Assembly (NCBI GenBank): GCA_964590835.1
Contig: CAZPYD010000003.1
Span: 1-53,187 of the forward strand
Direction of reading: 5' to 3'
Origin: CAZPYD01 sp964590835
GTDB taxonomy: Bacteria; Patescibacteriota; Minisyncoccia; JAHISW01; Tagabacteraceae
DNA: 53,187 nucleotides
The notes beneath the pieces are model-generated. The model had not been told where the DNA came from and did not search any database. It was given only the letters and a program-made list of their open reading frames with translations. This document shows positions 33,735 to 41,318 of the stretch, one piece after another (the stretch's first letter is position 1; each line of letters begins with the position of its first letter). The position numbers and the translations under genes are program-made.

Positions 33735-34835
33735 CTACCTTGTGGTTGTTTTTAATTGGGGTATAAAATCTACTTCTTTCACTTTAAACTTTGTATAACC
33801 AAGGATTTGATTGCGTCCCGTTATTACTTCCACTTTCCATTCTCCGTGAATAATATTTCTCTTCATTGTGTATCCACGATAACCCCCGTCACGCCCGCCC
33901 ACTATCGAAAAACCAAGCCTATCTGTGACAACCCACTCGTTTTTTTGCTCATCAAAATAAGACCATCTGTGATAAATTTTAGTATCAATCTTAGTCGGAG
34001 CAAAAACAGCGCTATAACTATAAACAGCCTCCCCCGGCAGTCTGTGAAAAGTAGGATCAAAATCTCTAAAAAGAAGATACCAAGGCGCCGGCTCAAACGA
34101 TATATTATATTTATCAGAATTAATTCTTTCTACTTTGTGATAAATTCCACTTTCTTTTAAGGCTAATGGAATAGGAGGAATAATATTTGCAAAATACAAA
34201 ACATTAAAAACAAAATAAATACTTAAAATAACAAAAATTAATAAACGACGATAATTAATCAATTTTTCTTTTATTACAAAAGACAAAAAATAAACAAAAA
34301 AAGCCAACAACACAAGACTCACAATACCACTAGCCACAAAAACCGCTGCGCCAATTTTACCAATCGCCACAGGAACAGCAAAGATTGAATAAGAAAAAAG
34401 TATTATAAAATATATGGCCAACTGAAAAATCAAACGCTTATACCCTTTACTAAAAATCTCATTAGCAAACATCGAAAATACCAAAAAAAGAATAAAGGGC
34501 CAGCTCGCCGCAAAAGAAGCACTCCTTGAATAAAAAATAAAAAAAGCGCTAAAAAGAGCACCGAAAGAAAACTGCATTAATATAGGCAAAAAGCGAACAA
34601 CTTTTTGTGTGACTATTTTTTGAAAAACACCCTTCTCTCTCGCATTTAAAAGAAAAATCGCCAAGCCAGAAATAAACAAATGTATCACCAAAACCAAGTT
34701 CTCATATAAAAGATCTATGCGCTGTAAAGTAAAACTGTCCAACAAGAAACCAGCAACAAAAGCACCAGGCATCATATAGTGCTCATACCTTTTAATAAAA
34801 CCTTTTGTTTTTAATCTTAAGTCAGCAATATTCAT
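33735..34835 (-). CDS. Membrane protein with C-terminal DUF2914 domain
   Basis: About 366 residues. The N-terminal two thirds have seven or eight hydrophobic helices. The C-terminal 130 residues form a DUF2914-like beta domain: VYSYSAVFAPTKIDTKIYHRW, GGRDGGYRGYTMK and GEWKVEVITGRNQILGYTKFKV. DUF2914 is found at the ends of bacterial membrane proteins, perhaps as an extracytoplasmic binding module. The frame could begin 11 codons earlier, but that part overlaps the csp terminator, so ATG at 34835 (MNIADLRLK) is chosen. Confidence 0.75.
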   Translation of the reverse strand: MNIADLRLKTKGFIKRYEHYMMPGAFVAGFLLDSFTLQRIDLLYENLVLVIHLFISGLAIFLLNAREKGVFQKIVTQKVVRFLPILMQFSFGALFSAFFIFYSRSASFAASWPFILFLVFSMFANEIFSKGYKRLIFQLAIYFIILFSYSIFAVPVAIGKIGAAVFVASGIVSLVLLAFFVYFLSFVIKEKLINYRRLLIFVILSIYFVFNVLYFANIIPPIPLALKESGIYHKVERINSDKYNISFEPAPWYLLFRDFDPTFHRLPGEAVYSYSAVFAPTKIDTKIYHRWSYFDEQKNEWVVTDRLGFSIVGGRDGGYRGYTMKRNIIHGEWKVEVITGRNQILGYTKFKVKEVDFIPQLKTTTR

Positions 34836-34852
34836 CCTAAAATTATAGCAAC

Positions 34853-34884
34853 AAAAAACGCCCCGCAAAAGCGAGGCGTTTTTT
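34853..34884 (-). terminator. Terminator of the cold-shock gene
   Basis: AAAAAACGCC and GGCGTTTTTT enclose a GC-rich inner pairing CGC/GCG with a loop of four A. It lies 13 bases after the csp stop and has a U-rich end. Confidence 0.85.
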
Positions 34885-34897
34885 AAATATGTTCTAG

Positions 34898-35098
34898 TTA
34901 GGCTTTGTTAACGTTTGTAGCGCTAAGGCCTTTTGGGCCTTCTGTTACTTCAAAAGTTACTTTGTCGCCTTCTTGAAGTTCGTTAAATTCCACATTTTTA
35001 AGCTCGTTAGCGTGAAAGAAAAGATCTTTCTCTTCACCTTCTCGAGCAATGAAACCAAAACCTCTGTCTGTCTTGCGAACAATTGTTCCTTCTTCCAT
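34898..35098 (-). CDS. Cold-shock domain protein
   Basis: The 66-residue CspA-type OB fold binds single-stranded nucleic acid and acts as an RNA chaperone. RNP1 is seen in DRGFGFI and RNP2 in DLFFHAN; the end VTFEVTEGPKGLSATNV is typical. The length is standard. A promoter-like pair lies at 35212-35240, giving a leader of about 100 bases. The leader contains a palindromic repeat (35125-35143). A strong terminator follows, so the gene is monocistronic. Confidence 0.95.
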   Translation of the reverse strand: MEEGTIVRKTDRGFGFIAREGEEKDLFFHANELKNVEFNELQEGDKVTFEVTEGPKGLSATNVNKA

Positions 35099-35124
35099 TG
35101 TTTTAAAGAAATAATTTTTAATAC

Positions 35125-35143
35125 CCTACCTACGGTAGGCAGG
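35125..35143. repeat. GC-rich palindromic element in the csp leader
   Basis: CCTACCTACGGTAGGCAGG belongs to the CCTGCC/GGCAGG family also inserted in fmt. Here it lies about 26 bases before the csp start codon. Confidence 0.6.
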
Positions 35144-35211
35144 CTCAAATATAAATCACTGAAAATTAAAACTCGACTACCTTTTCTTACAGCGCCTATT
35201 TGATTAACACC

Positions 35212-35240
35212 ATATTACTACAGACAAAATATAATGTCAA
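35212..35240 (-). promoter_or_regulatory. Promoter of the cold-shock gene
   Basis: On the minus strand TTGACA (35235-35240) is followed after 17 bases by TAATAT (35212-35217). A second TTGACA lies eight bases further upstream (35243-35248). Confidence 0.6.
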
Positions 35241-35252
35241 TATGTCAATAAA

Positions 35253-35290
35253 AAAACCGCACAAGATGTTTTCACATCCTGTGCGGTTTT
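35253..35290 (-). terminator. Terminator of the 16-residue-repeat gene
   Basis: AAAACCGCACA and TGTGCGGTTTT pair around an inner GATG/CATC stem with a TTTT loop. It lies 13 bases beyond the stop of the repeat-coding frame and ends in a T-run on the minus strand. Confidence 0.8.
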
Positions 35291-35303
35291 ATGTTGTGAG
35301 TTT

Positions 35304-35865
35304 CTATTTAGAATCTATCATCCTCCATGATATGCCAGCATAATTGCCGGCTTTTTGGTAAAGTGGAATGCCAAAACCAACCACAGCATTGCGACTGGCC
35401 TCTTGGTAGCCGGAAATACCGATAAGCTGATCAGCGTCCCTTCCAGCTTTTTGGTAGCCGGAAATACCGAAAACCTGACCAGTGTCTTGTTCGGCTTCTT
35501 GGTATCCAGAAATTCCGATAAGCTGAATAGTGACCCTTCCAGCTTTTTGGTAGCCGGAAATCCCGATAAACTGATTAGCGTCCCTTCCAGCTTTTTGGTA
35601 AAACGAAACCCCAAACAAAGAAATTGCGTCTTTTTCTGCCGATTGAAATACCAAACACAGAGAAAACACCGAGCCTTTTGTGTTTACTCCACCCCAAATC
35701 GAATATACATTATTTCCGATTTGATAGGGGTAAGATATAAGATATCAGAAAAGCAACAATCATGTGATAAAATCTTATCTTTTTGTTGTCCCACAACATG
35801 ATTGCGAACACAAACGCCATCCCCATGATTACCAAAATAATGTTAGTCATATACATCTCGTTCAT
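35304..35865 (-). pseudogene. Frameshifted membrane protein with 16-residue YQKAG repeats
   Basis: The upstream frame (35710-35865, ATG with AGGAGG) encodes 51 residues with two hydrophobic helices: NIILVIMGMAFVFAIMLW and MIVAFLISYILP. The downstream frame (stop at 35304) encodes at least six repeats of 16 residues, consensus GISGYQKAGRDADQLI. A run of four C (GGGG at 35727-35730 on the plus strand) lies at the join; with three, the frames fuse as ISYILPYQIGNNVYSIWGG and run on into the repeats. The fused protein would have about 186 residues, an N-terminal anchor and a regular solenoid-like repeat. It may be a sequencing error, a recent mutation or a slippery switch. Promoter and terminator are intact. 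Confidence 0.6.
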
Positions 35866-35932
35866 GATTTCCTCCTCGATCTTCTCTTGAAGACCTGTTT
35901 TGATTTATTTTTCAAGATTACAATTTGTTTAT

Positions 35933-35961
35933 ATTATATATATAAGATATGGATTTGTCAA
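35933..35961 (-). promoter_or_regulatory. Consensus promoter for the 16-residue-repeat gene
   Basis: On the minus strand TTGACA (35956-35961) and TATAAT (35933-35938) are 17 bases apart, a perfect sigma-70 match. The start codon follows after about 65 bases. Confidence 0.8.
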
Positions 35962-36055
35962 GATATGTGGATATCTTTGTTTGCAAAATTCTTAAAGACT
36001 ATATAATAAATATTAGACAGGATATAATTTATTTTGTATCTTGTTTAGGGATTTT

Positions 36056-36317
36056 GGCTTCGGCCATGATTCTGCGTCAGAACTCGGCTTCGGCCGAGTT
36101 TTGTCGTTTTAGATAAAACAATAAACGCCTCGACTAGTCGAGGCGTTTAAAAAAAGACCCTAGGATTAATTTTTTTGTTAAAAATTAATCCTAGATAAAT
36201 CATTTTGCTCTTTTTTAATGACCCCAGAACTAATTTTACGAAAAAAATTAGTTCTGGATAAGTCATTTGCAACCATGAAAATTACACCTTCGGCTCATTT
36301 TCATGGGCAAATGACTT
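36056..36317. other. Array of five to six strong hairpins
   Basis: This gene-free stretch between the repeat gene and ybaB holds, in order: TGGCTTCGGCCA; AACTCGGC-TTCG-GCCGAGTT (36081-36100); the perfect palindrome at 36123-36148 (half AAACGCCTCGACT); a 15-bp stem CTAGGATTAATTTTT (36160-36174/36180-36194); a 14-bp stem CCAGAACTAATTTT (36224-36237/36244-36257); and a double stem AAGTCATTTGC plus CCATGAAAAT (36260-36317). The third-last and second-last stems share flanks (GACCC before, ATAARTCATTTTGC after) but differ in paired bases in a compensatory way. The last hairpin overlaps the ybaB stop. Confidence 0.65.
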
Positions 36318-36561
36318 ACATCATTCCTGAGAATTTTTTTGCCATAGACATTTGAGCCTTTTTTATTGCTTCATTCAAACACTCCCTCAAAATTCTTCCT
36401 TGCTTATCGTCAGTTATTTCAGGATTAAGAATTACTTCTTCCACAGAAATAGCTCCGTTTACAATGACCCTTATACCTCTTTTTTCTACTTCAAACACCT
36501 CGCCCTCAGCCTCATTTTTTAACTGTTTTAATTTATTTAATTCTTTTAGTTTATCAAACAT
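36316..36561 (-). CDS. ybaB: YbaB/EbfC family nucleoid-associated protein
   Basis: The 81-residue protein matches the YbaB/EbfC family, dimeric DNA-binding proteins. It starts MFDKLKELNKLKQLKNEAEG with the helical arm, then the conserved beta part RGIRVIVNGAISVEEVILNPE, and ends in a helix with KKAQMSMAKKFSGMM. It is shorter than the usual 100-110 residues because the N-terminal helix is reduced. In many bacteria the gene lies next to recR or dnaX; here truB is its upstream neighbour. Its 3' end folds into the last hairpin of the array. Confidence 0.85.
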   Translation of the reverse strand: MFDKLKELNKLKQLKNEAEGEVFEVEKRGIRVIVNGAISVEEVILNPEITDDKQGRILRECLNEAIKKAQMSMAKKFSGMM

Positions 36562-36603
36562 AATATTTTATTATTTAATTTAAAAACCATCTAATTACTA
36601 ATT

Positions 36604-37398
36604 TTAATAGATTATCATACTATCTTTAAAATTAAAATCTCCTACCTTTGTTCTTTTGAGATCCAGTAATACTCCTCCTAATTTATTGGCAATAGAGCGA
36701 ACATAAGTCCCACTCGAACAACTAACACTAATATCAACCACATTGTATCTGTTGGAGCCTGCCGCTGGACCCTGCCTACCAGATAATAATTTTTGCCATT
36801 GTTCTTTTATTTCATCTTGCCTAAAATCTCCTTTTACTAAATTTATTTTATTTATTATTAAATTAAGAAGCTCGCTAGATTCAATCCTGTGAGAATCTAT
36901 TAATTTTATATCATATATTTTTGTTTTTCTTTTTGGTATTTCAATCTCACTAAGCCGCCCTTCCCTTGCCCACCAAAAAAGTGGCTTGCCTGTCTGTCCA
37001 GTAAGCCGGCTTTTTATTTTAAAAGAAGAATAAGCTGGCAATTTAAAAACAAAATCACCTTTTAATTTTTCCAAATCACTTTTTTCAACTATCGAGGTTG
37101 GACCTCGATAGTTGAGTGAATCTATTTGATCGATAGGCAGGCCTAAAATATCAAAAGTATCTGTTTTAAAACCAAACAAGATTTCTGCTTCATACTCCTT
37201 ATCCAGCCCTAAATATTTTTCTTTTTCATGCACAGCACCACTTGCAAGCAACACCAAAACACCTTCTGCCAAAGGATCTAATCTGCCAGCATAAGTCATG
37301 GAGACATCTTTATATTCTAGATTTTTTTCTTTAAATTTTCTTATAACCCCAAAAGGTGTCTCCCCTACAGGCTTATAGATATTTAATACTTTTTTCAT
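36604..37398 (-). CDS. truB: tRNA pseudouridine 55 synthase
   Basis: TruB isomerises U55 of the tRNA T-loop. The start MKKVLNIYKPVGETPFGVI at 37398 fits the family; the longer frame would cross a terminator. The catalytic Asp lies in YAGRLDPLAEGVLVL, followed by KEYEAEILFGFKTDTFDILG, and the end CSSGTYVRSIANKLGG is typical. Two parts look inserted: LNYRGPTSIVE, encoded by a palindrome with 12-base arms (37086-37114), and SGRQGPAAGSN, encoded by GC-rich sequence like the repeats in fmt. The frame is intact across both. The length of 264 is slightly short of bacterial TruB. Confidence 0.92.
   Translation of the reverse strand: MKKVLNIYKPVGETPFGVIRKFKEKNLEYKDVSMTYAGRLDPLAEGVLVLLASGAVHEKEKYLGLDKEYEAEILFGFKTDTFDILGLPIDQIDSLNYRGPTSIVEKSDLEKLKGDFVFKLPAYSSFKIKSRLTGQTGKPLFWWAREGRLSEIEIPKRKTKIYDIKLIDSHRIESSELLNLIINKINLVKGDFRQDEIKEQWQKLLSGRQGPAAGSNRYNVVDISVSCSSGTYVRSIANKLGGVLLDLKRTKVGDFNFKDSMIIY
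37086..37114. repeat. Palindrome inserted in truB
   Basis: CAACTATCGAGG (37086-37097) and CCTCGATAGTTG (37103-37114) are perfect arms with a five-base spacer. The insertion is in frame in a variable region of TruB. Confidence 0.6.
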
Positions 37399-37430
37399 AT
37401 TGGCAGTATAAAATACTCCAAACAAAAAAC

Positions 37431-37460
37431 AAAGCACCTTGATAAAAACCAAGGTGCTTT
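37431..37460 (-). terminator. Terminator of the 37480 gene
   Basis: AAAGCACCTTG (37431-37441) pairs with CAAGGTGCTTT (37450-37460) with an eight-base loop. It lies about 20 bases after the stop of the small Cys-rich gene, and T-rich sequence follows on the minus strand. Confidence 0.8.
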
Positions 37461-37479
37461 AAGAATGTTTTTTATTTTA

Positions 37480-37650
37480 CTACTCTGTTTGATTCTCGGG
37501 TTGTGCTTCTTGCTCAAATGCTCCGCCATGCATACCATCTTCACAATTACACTCTTCCAGCTCATGACCCTTGCTTGAGCAGTCTTCTGCCTGGCAAACA
37601 CCAGGCTCTTTTGAATCACCTTTGCATCCTCCTTTACAAATATAATGCAT
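37480..37650 (-). CDS. 56-residue Cys-rich protein, probably metal-binding
   Basis: The ATG at 37650 opens a 56-residue frame MHYICKGGCKGDSKEPGVCQ with further Cys in EDCSSKGHELEECNCEDG. Six Cys and several His in 36 residues fit a zinc- or copper-binding mini-protein. The acidic tail is Gln/Glu-rich. A terminator follows at once. It lies 22 bases downstream of sod in the same direction and may be co-transcribed with it; a role in metal handling would fit but is inference. Confidence 0.7.
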   Translation of the reverse strand: MHYICKGGCKGDSKEPGVCQAEDCSSKGHELEECNCEDGMHGGAFEQEAQPENQTE

Positions 37651-37672
37651 AATATTTTATTTACTAATAATT

Positions 37673-38236
37673 TTAATCTAATCTACTTACGACCTTTTCC
37701 CAATTAATCAAAGACCAAAAAGCATCAACATACTTTGCCTTATCATTTTTGTAATCAATATAATAAGCATGCTCAAACATATCAAGCAACATCAAAATCT
37801 TTATTGTTGGATAAATGTTTACATTATGTTTTTCAATTTGCATAACGAGCAAACAATCCAATTCTTCATCATAAACAAGAGCAGCCCAGCCGGCACCCTC
37901 AACAGAAAGAGCTATTTTATTAAATAATTCTCTAAAAGACTCAAAACTACCAAAACTTTTTTCTATATATTCCATTAGTTTACCCACTGGCTCTCCTCCG
38001 CCGTTTGGAGCAAGATTTTCCCAAAACAAAGAATGTAATTTGTAGCCACCAATTTGAAAGGCAAGCTTTTTAAAATCAGCATCTGCTACATTACTTAAAA
38101 TTCTATTAGAACCGTCTACATAAGCTTGATGGTGTTTTTGATGATGAACCCTTAATTGCTCCTCTGAAATATAAGGCGCTAAATCACCATAACCATAAGA
38201 TAATTCCGGCAATTTATACAATTTTTTTTCTTCCAT
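37673..38236 (-). CDS. sod: Iron/manganese superoxide dismutase
   Basis: The enzyme dismutes superoxide in the cytoplasm. The 187-residue protein keeps the metal ligands: His31 in LRVHHQKHHQAYV, His68 in KLHSLFWENL, Asp152 and His156 in LLDMFEHAYY. The usual DVWEHAYY is LLDMFEHAYY here, and the second-sphere region GWAALVYD is normal. Which metal is used cannot be told safely. The start codon (38236) touches the end of the repeat at 38237-38373, and no Shine-Dalgarno is visible, so the repeat forms the leader and perhaps brings the promoter. Confidence 0.93.
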   Translation of the reverse strand: MEEKKLYKLPELSYGYGDLAPYISEEQLRVHHQKHHQAYVDGSNRILSNVADADFKKLAFQIGGYKLHSLFWENLAPNGGGEPVGKLMEYIEKSFGSFESFRELFNKIALSVEGAGWAALVYDEELDCLLVMQIEKHNVNIYPTIKILMLLDMFEHAYYIDYKNDKAKYVDAFWSLINWEKVVSRLD

Positions 38237-38373
38237 ACCCAGTAGTATTCAAATTCAATGTTTAAACATCAAATTTATTTAATAATAATATATACTCTTT
38301 TAACAAACACTTCCCAAAAATACAATTTCTTCTATTGCCTTTGGCAATGCATTAAATTTGTACTACTGGGCAT
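38237..38373 (-). repeat. Start-codon-abutting inverted-end repeat, copy 2 (sod)
   Basis: On the plus strand the left end ACCCAGTAGTATTCAAATTC follows the sod start codon's complement. The right end ATTAAATTTGTACTACTGGG closes it. A hairpin ATTGCC-TTT-GGCAAT (38334-38348) lies at the same place as the different hairpin in copy 1. The left 55 bases are very similar to copy 1. In the gene's direction there is a possible promoter TTGGGA, 17 bases, TATATA. Confidence 0.75.
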
Positions 38374-38389
38374 GATTTTTTTTAAAACA

Positions 38390-38809
38390 TTATAAAATAA
38401 CCAAAAATGCACCAGCAATCATTAACAAAGCACCAAAAACAGATTTCCAACTAAGTGCTTCTCCCAAAAATAAAGTTGCCAACAATAAAACAAAAACTAA
38501 ACTTAATCTATCAACAGCAACAATACGATAAGCTAACCCATACTTAAGAGCAAAGAAATAAAAAAGCCAAGACAAAGCGCCAGAAATTCCCGCCAATACA
38601 ATCAAAAGCCATCCCTTAGAATCAAAAAGATCAAAAGAAAAGTTTTTAAATTTACCCAAAAACAAAGCTGTCAAAATAAGAAAAACCATCATCACCACAG
38701 ATCGCAAAGTTGTCGCTAAAATTGGTTCAACCCCCTTTAAACCAAGTTTTCCAAAAACAGCAACAAGTGCCGCAGTGATTGACGCAAGTAATGCATAAAC
38801 TAACCACAT
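38390..38809 (-). CDS. Single-domain EamA-type transporter-like protein
   Basis: The 139-residue protein consists of one EamA domain with four or five helices: it begins MWLVYALLASITAALVAVFGKLGL and ends LFLGEALSWKSVFGALLMIAGAFLVI, the typical GE-containing last helices. Half-size EamA proteins pair as dimers in the drug/metabolite transporter superfamily. The substrate is unknown. It lies 28 bases downstream of the copB start-to-stop unit in the same direction and may be co-transcribed. Confidence 0.85.
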   Translation of the reverse strand: MWLVYALLASITAALVAVFGKLGLKGVEPILATTLRSVVMMVFLILTALFLGKFKNFSFDLFDSKGWLLIVLAGISGALSWLFYFFALKYGLAYRIVAVDRLSLVFVLLLATLFLGEALSWKSVFGALLMIAGAFLVIL

Positions 38810-38837
38810 ATAAAATATATTATATCACAAATTTTAA

Positions 38838-40805
38838 TTATACTCTTTTTAAAAACAAAGCATTTATAGCAACAACCACCGTACTTAAAGACATAAACAA
38901 AGCTCCGACAGCCGGGCTCAAAAGAATCCCTTGGTTATACAACACCCCTGCAGCAATAGGTATGGCAACAACATTATAACCTGTTGCCCAAACCAAATTT
39001 TGCGTCATTTTACCATAAGTTGACCGGGCCAAAGAAACAACACCAACAATATCCATAGGATTACTTTTTACAAGTATTATATCAGCCGTTTCTATCGCCA
39101 CATCTGTTCCGGCACCTACAGCTATCCCAACATTAGCCTGAGCCAAAGCTGGTGCGTCATTAATCCCATCACCAGTCATCGCAACAACAAAACCTCTTTC
39201 TTGAAGCTCTTTAATTTTATTTATTTTTTCTTCAGGTAACACCTCTGAAAAATACTTATCTATACCAACCTCACTTGCTACCTGTTTAGCAGCTTCTTTC
39301 CTATCACCAGTAAGCATTATGCTTTTTATATTCATTTTTTTAAGCATTTCTATAGCTTTCTTTGATTCAGGTCTAACAACATCAGATAACAAAATAGCAC
39401 CAATAAGTTTTTTATTTTCCAAAACATAAACAACCGTACTCCCTGGCTCTTTGGTTTCCTCAATTCTTTTGTCTTCAAAATCTATATTCTCTTCTTTTAA
39501 ATAACCAATACTCGCAACCACAACCTCTTTCCCCTCTACTGTTGCCAAAGCCCCTTTACCGGGAATATTTTTAAAACCAGAGATCTGAAAAATATTTTTA
39601 GCCGCCTTAACAATACTTTGAGCAATTGGGTGGCTAGACCGAGAATCAACCGAAGCAGCCAAATTTAAAACATCATCCTTGTTTTTTTTACCAGAAAAAC
39701 TAACAACCTTTTTTAATCCAAACTCTCCTTTGGTAAGAGTACCTGTTTTATCAAAAATAACTGTGTTTATTTTTCTCATATTCTCAAAAGCCGAACGGTT
39801 TCTAATTAAAAAACCTTGCCCGGCAGCAAGGGATGTAGACACTGCTACAACTAGAGGCACAGCCAAACCCAAAGCATGTGGACAAGCAATAACCATTACT
39901 GTAACAGTTCTTTCTAAAGCAAAAAATAAATCTTGATCTGAAAAAAATGACCAAAAAAATAAAGTTAGAACACTAATAGACAAAGCAATAACAGTAAGCC
40001 ATAAAGCAGCTTTGTTTGCCAAATCTTGAGTTTTTGATTTGCTCTCCTGAGCCTGGCGAACCAAATCAATCACTCGTGATAAATAAGAATCTTTGCCTAT
40101 TTTTTGTACCTCTACTACTATTGATCCGTCTCCGTTTATGGATCCGCCGATTATTTTATTACCTTCTTTTTTAAAAATAAATCCCGATTCTCCTGTAAGC
40201 ATAGATTCGTTAACTGACGTCTCCCCAGAAACAACAATCCCATCAACAGGTGTTTTTTCTCCTGGTTTTATTAATACTTTATCACCAACTCTTAATTGAT
40301 TAATCGCCACTTCTTCTGTGCTTCTATTACTCTTAACCCTGTGGGCTATTGAAGGCATTAATTTAACCAGTTCCTCAAGCGCCATTCCTGCACCCATAAT
40401 TGAACGCATTTCTACATAATGACCCAAAAGCATAACATCTATTAAGGTAACTAGCTCCCAGAAAAACAACTTCCCAGACAAACCAAAGACTACCGCCAAA
40501 CTATAACCATAGGCGGTAGTAATTGCCACGGCAATCAAAGTCATCATACCAGGCGATCTCCTTTTTAATTCATCAAAAAAACCTTTTAAAAATGGCTGGC
40601 CACCATAAAAATAAACAACAGAAGACAGAACAAACAAAATATACAAATCACCAAAAAAAGAAAAATCCCAACCAAAAAAATCTCTTACCATTGGTGAGAG
40701 GGCCAAAACAGGAAAAGTCAAAACAAGACAAACAAAAAATCTTTTTTTAAAATCAGCCGCCATCATAGCGTGATGACTTTGGCTACCTTTGTGGTTATGT
40801 TCCAT
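38838..40805 (-). CDS. copB: CopB-like copper/heavy-metal P1B-type ATPase
   Basis: The 655-residue pump has a His-rich start (MEHNHKGSQSHH), several helices, TGES (205-208), the CPH metal motif at 308-310, phosphorylation site DKTGT at 352-356, HP in SRSSHPIAQS and GDGINDAPALAQA. CPH instead of CPC points to the CopB/P1B-3 type, which exports copper or silver. No Cys-type metal-binding domain is present. Its neighbours are a phosphatase upstream and an EamA gene downstream. With sod and the Cys-rich protein nearby, this part looks like stress and metal defence. Confidence 0.92.
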   Translation of the reverse strand: MEHNHKGSQSHHAMMAADFKKRFFVCLVLTFPVLALSPMVRDFFGWDFSFFGDLYILFVLSSVVYFYGGQPFLKGFFDELKRRSPGMMTLIAVAITTAYGYSLAVVFGLSGKLFFWELVTLIDVMLLGHYVEMRSIMGAGMALEELVKLMPSIAHRVKSNRSTEEVAINQLRVGDKVLIKPGEKTPVDGIVVSGETSVNESMLTGESGFIFKKEGNKIIGGSINGDGSIVVEVQKIGKDSYLSRVIDLVRQAQESKSKTQDLANKAALWLTVIALSISVLTLFFWSFFSDQDLFFALERTVTVMVIACPHALGLAVPLVVAVSTSLAAGQGFLIRNRSAFENMRKINTVIFDKTGTLTKGEFGLKKVVSFSGKKNKDDVLNLAASVDSRSSHPIAQSIVKAAKNIFQISGFKNIPGKGALATVEGKEVVVASIGYLKEENIDFEDKRIEETKEPGSTVVYVLENKKLIGAILLSDVVRPESKKAIEMLKKMNIKSIMLTGDRKEAAKQVASEVGIDKYFSEVLPEEKINKIKELQERGFVVAMTGDGINDAPALAQANVGIAVGAGTDVAIETADIILVKSNPMDIVGVVSLARSTYGKMTQNLVWATGYNVVAIPIAAGVLYNQGILLSPAVGALFMSLSTVVVAINALFLKRV

Positions 40806-40810
40806 AAAAA

Positions 40811-41281
40811 TTAACCACTATTTAACTTACGATTATAATCTCCAAGGGCTTCTCTTTGAACATCTTCTAAGTGTATTGTTGACCTCTTTGATCTTATAAA
40901 CTCTTCAGCCTCTTTAGGGCTCATGCCTTTTTCTGAAACTAAATAAGCCGCCACAAGAGTTGGCGCCCTACCATGACCATTTTTGCAGTGAATATAAATT
41001 TTTTTGTCCATTGATACTAGTTTTTTTATTATGGATACCCCAAAATCAAACTGGTCCCTTGTGGGTGCTGCATGATTTTCAACGGGAATCCAAACATAAA
41101 AATCTACACCAAAGGGAGCATCTACTCTACTCTTTTCAAGAGAGATATCTGCTGTTATCCCCTCTTTTTTAAGCAAATTTTCATCAAAGTGAACTTGGCA
41201 ACATTGATTTGTGCCTATATAAATACCGTCAGTAATATAATCGTATTCCAGCTCTTTTATTTGAGAATGATCAATTTCCAT
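40811..41281 (-). CDS. Dual-specificity protein phosphatase-like
   Basis: The 156-residue soluble protein has the Cys-x5-Arg loop of DSP/PTP phosphatases: HCKNGHGRAPT with Cys99 and Arg105. The fold start ITDGIYIGTNQCCQVHF and the end EEFIRSKRSTIHLEDVQ (RxRP/Q-type helix) match the small archaeal-like DSPs. The substrate could be phospho-tyrosine, -serine or a phospholipid. It is transcribed five bases before copB and is part of the same unit. Confidence 0.85.
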   Translation of the reverse strand: MEIDHSQIKELEYDYITDGIYIGTNQCCQVHFDENLLKKEGITADISLEKSRVDAPFGVDFYVWIPVENHAAPTRDQFDFGVSIIKKLVSMDKKIYIHCKNGHGRAPTLVAAYLVSEKGMSPKEAEEFIRSKRSTIHLEDVQREALGDYNRKLNSG

Positions 41282-41318
41282 AATTTTATTTTTAACTTAA
41301 TTTTAATTAGTAATTAAA

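Noticed and set aside
35370..35620. 48-base direct repeats as a CRISPR-like array
   Set aside because: Units are contiguous without spacers and encode 16-residue protein repeats.
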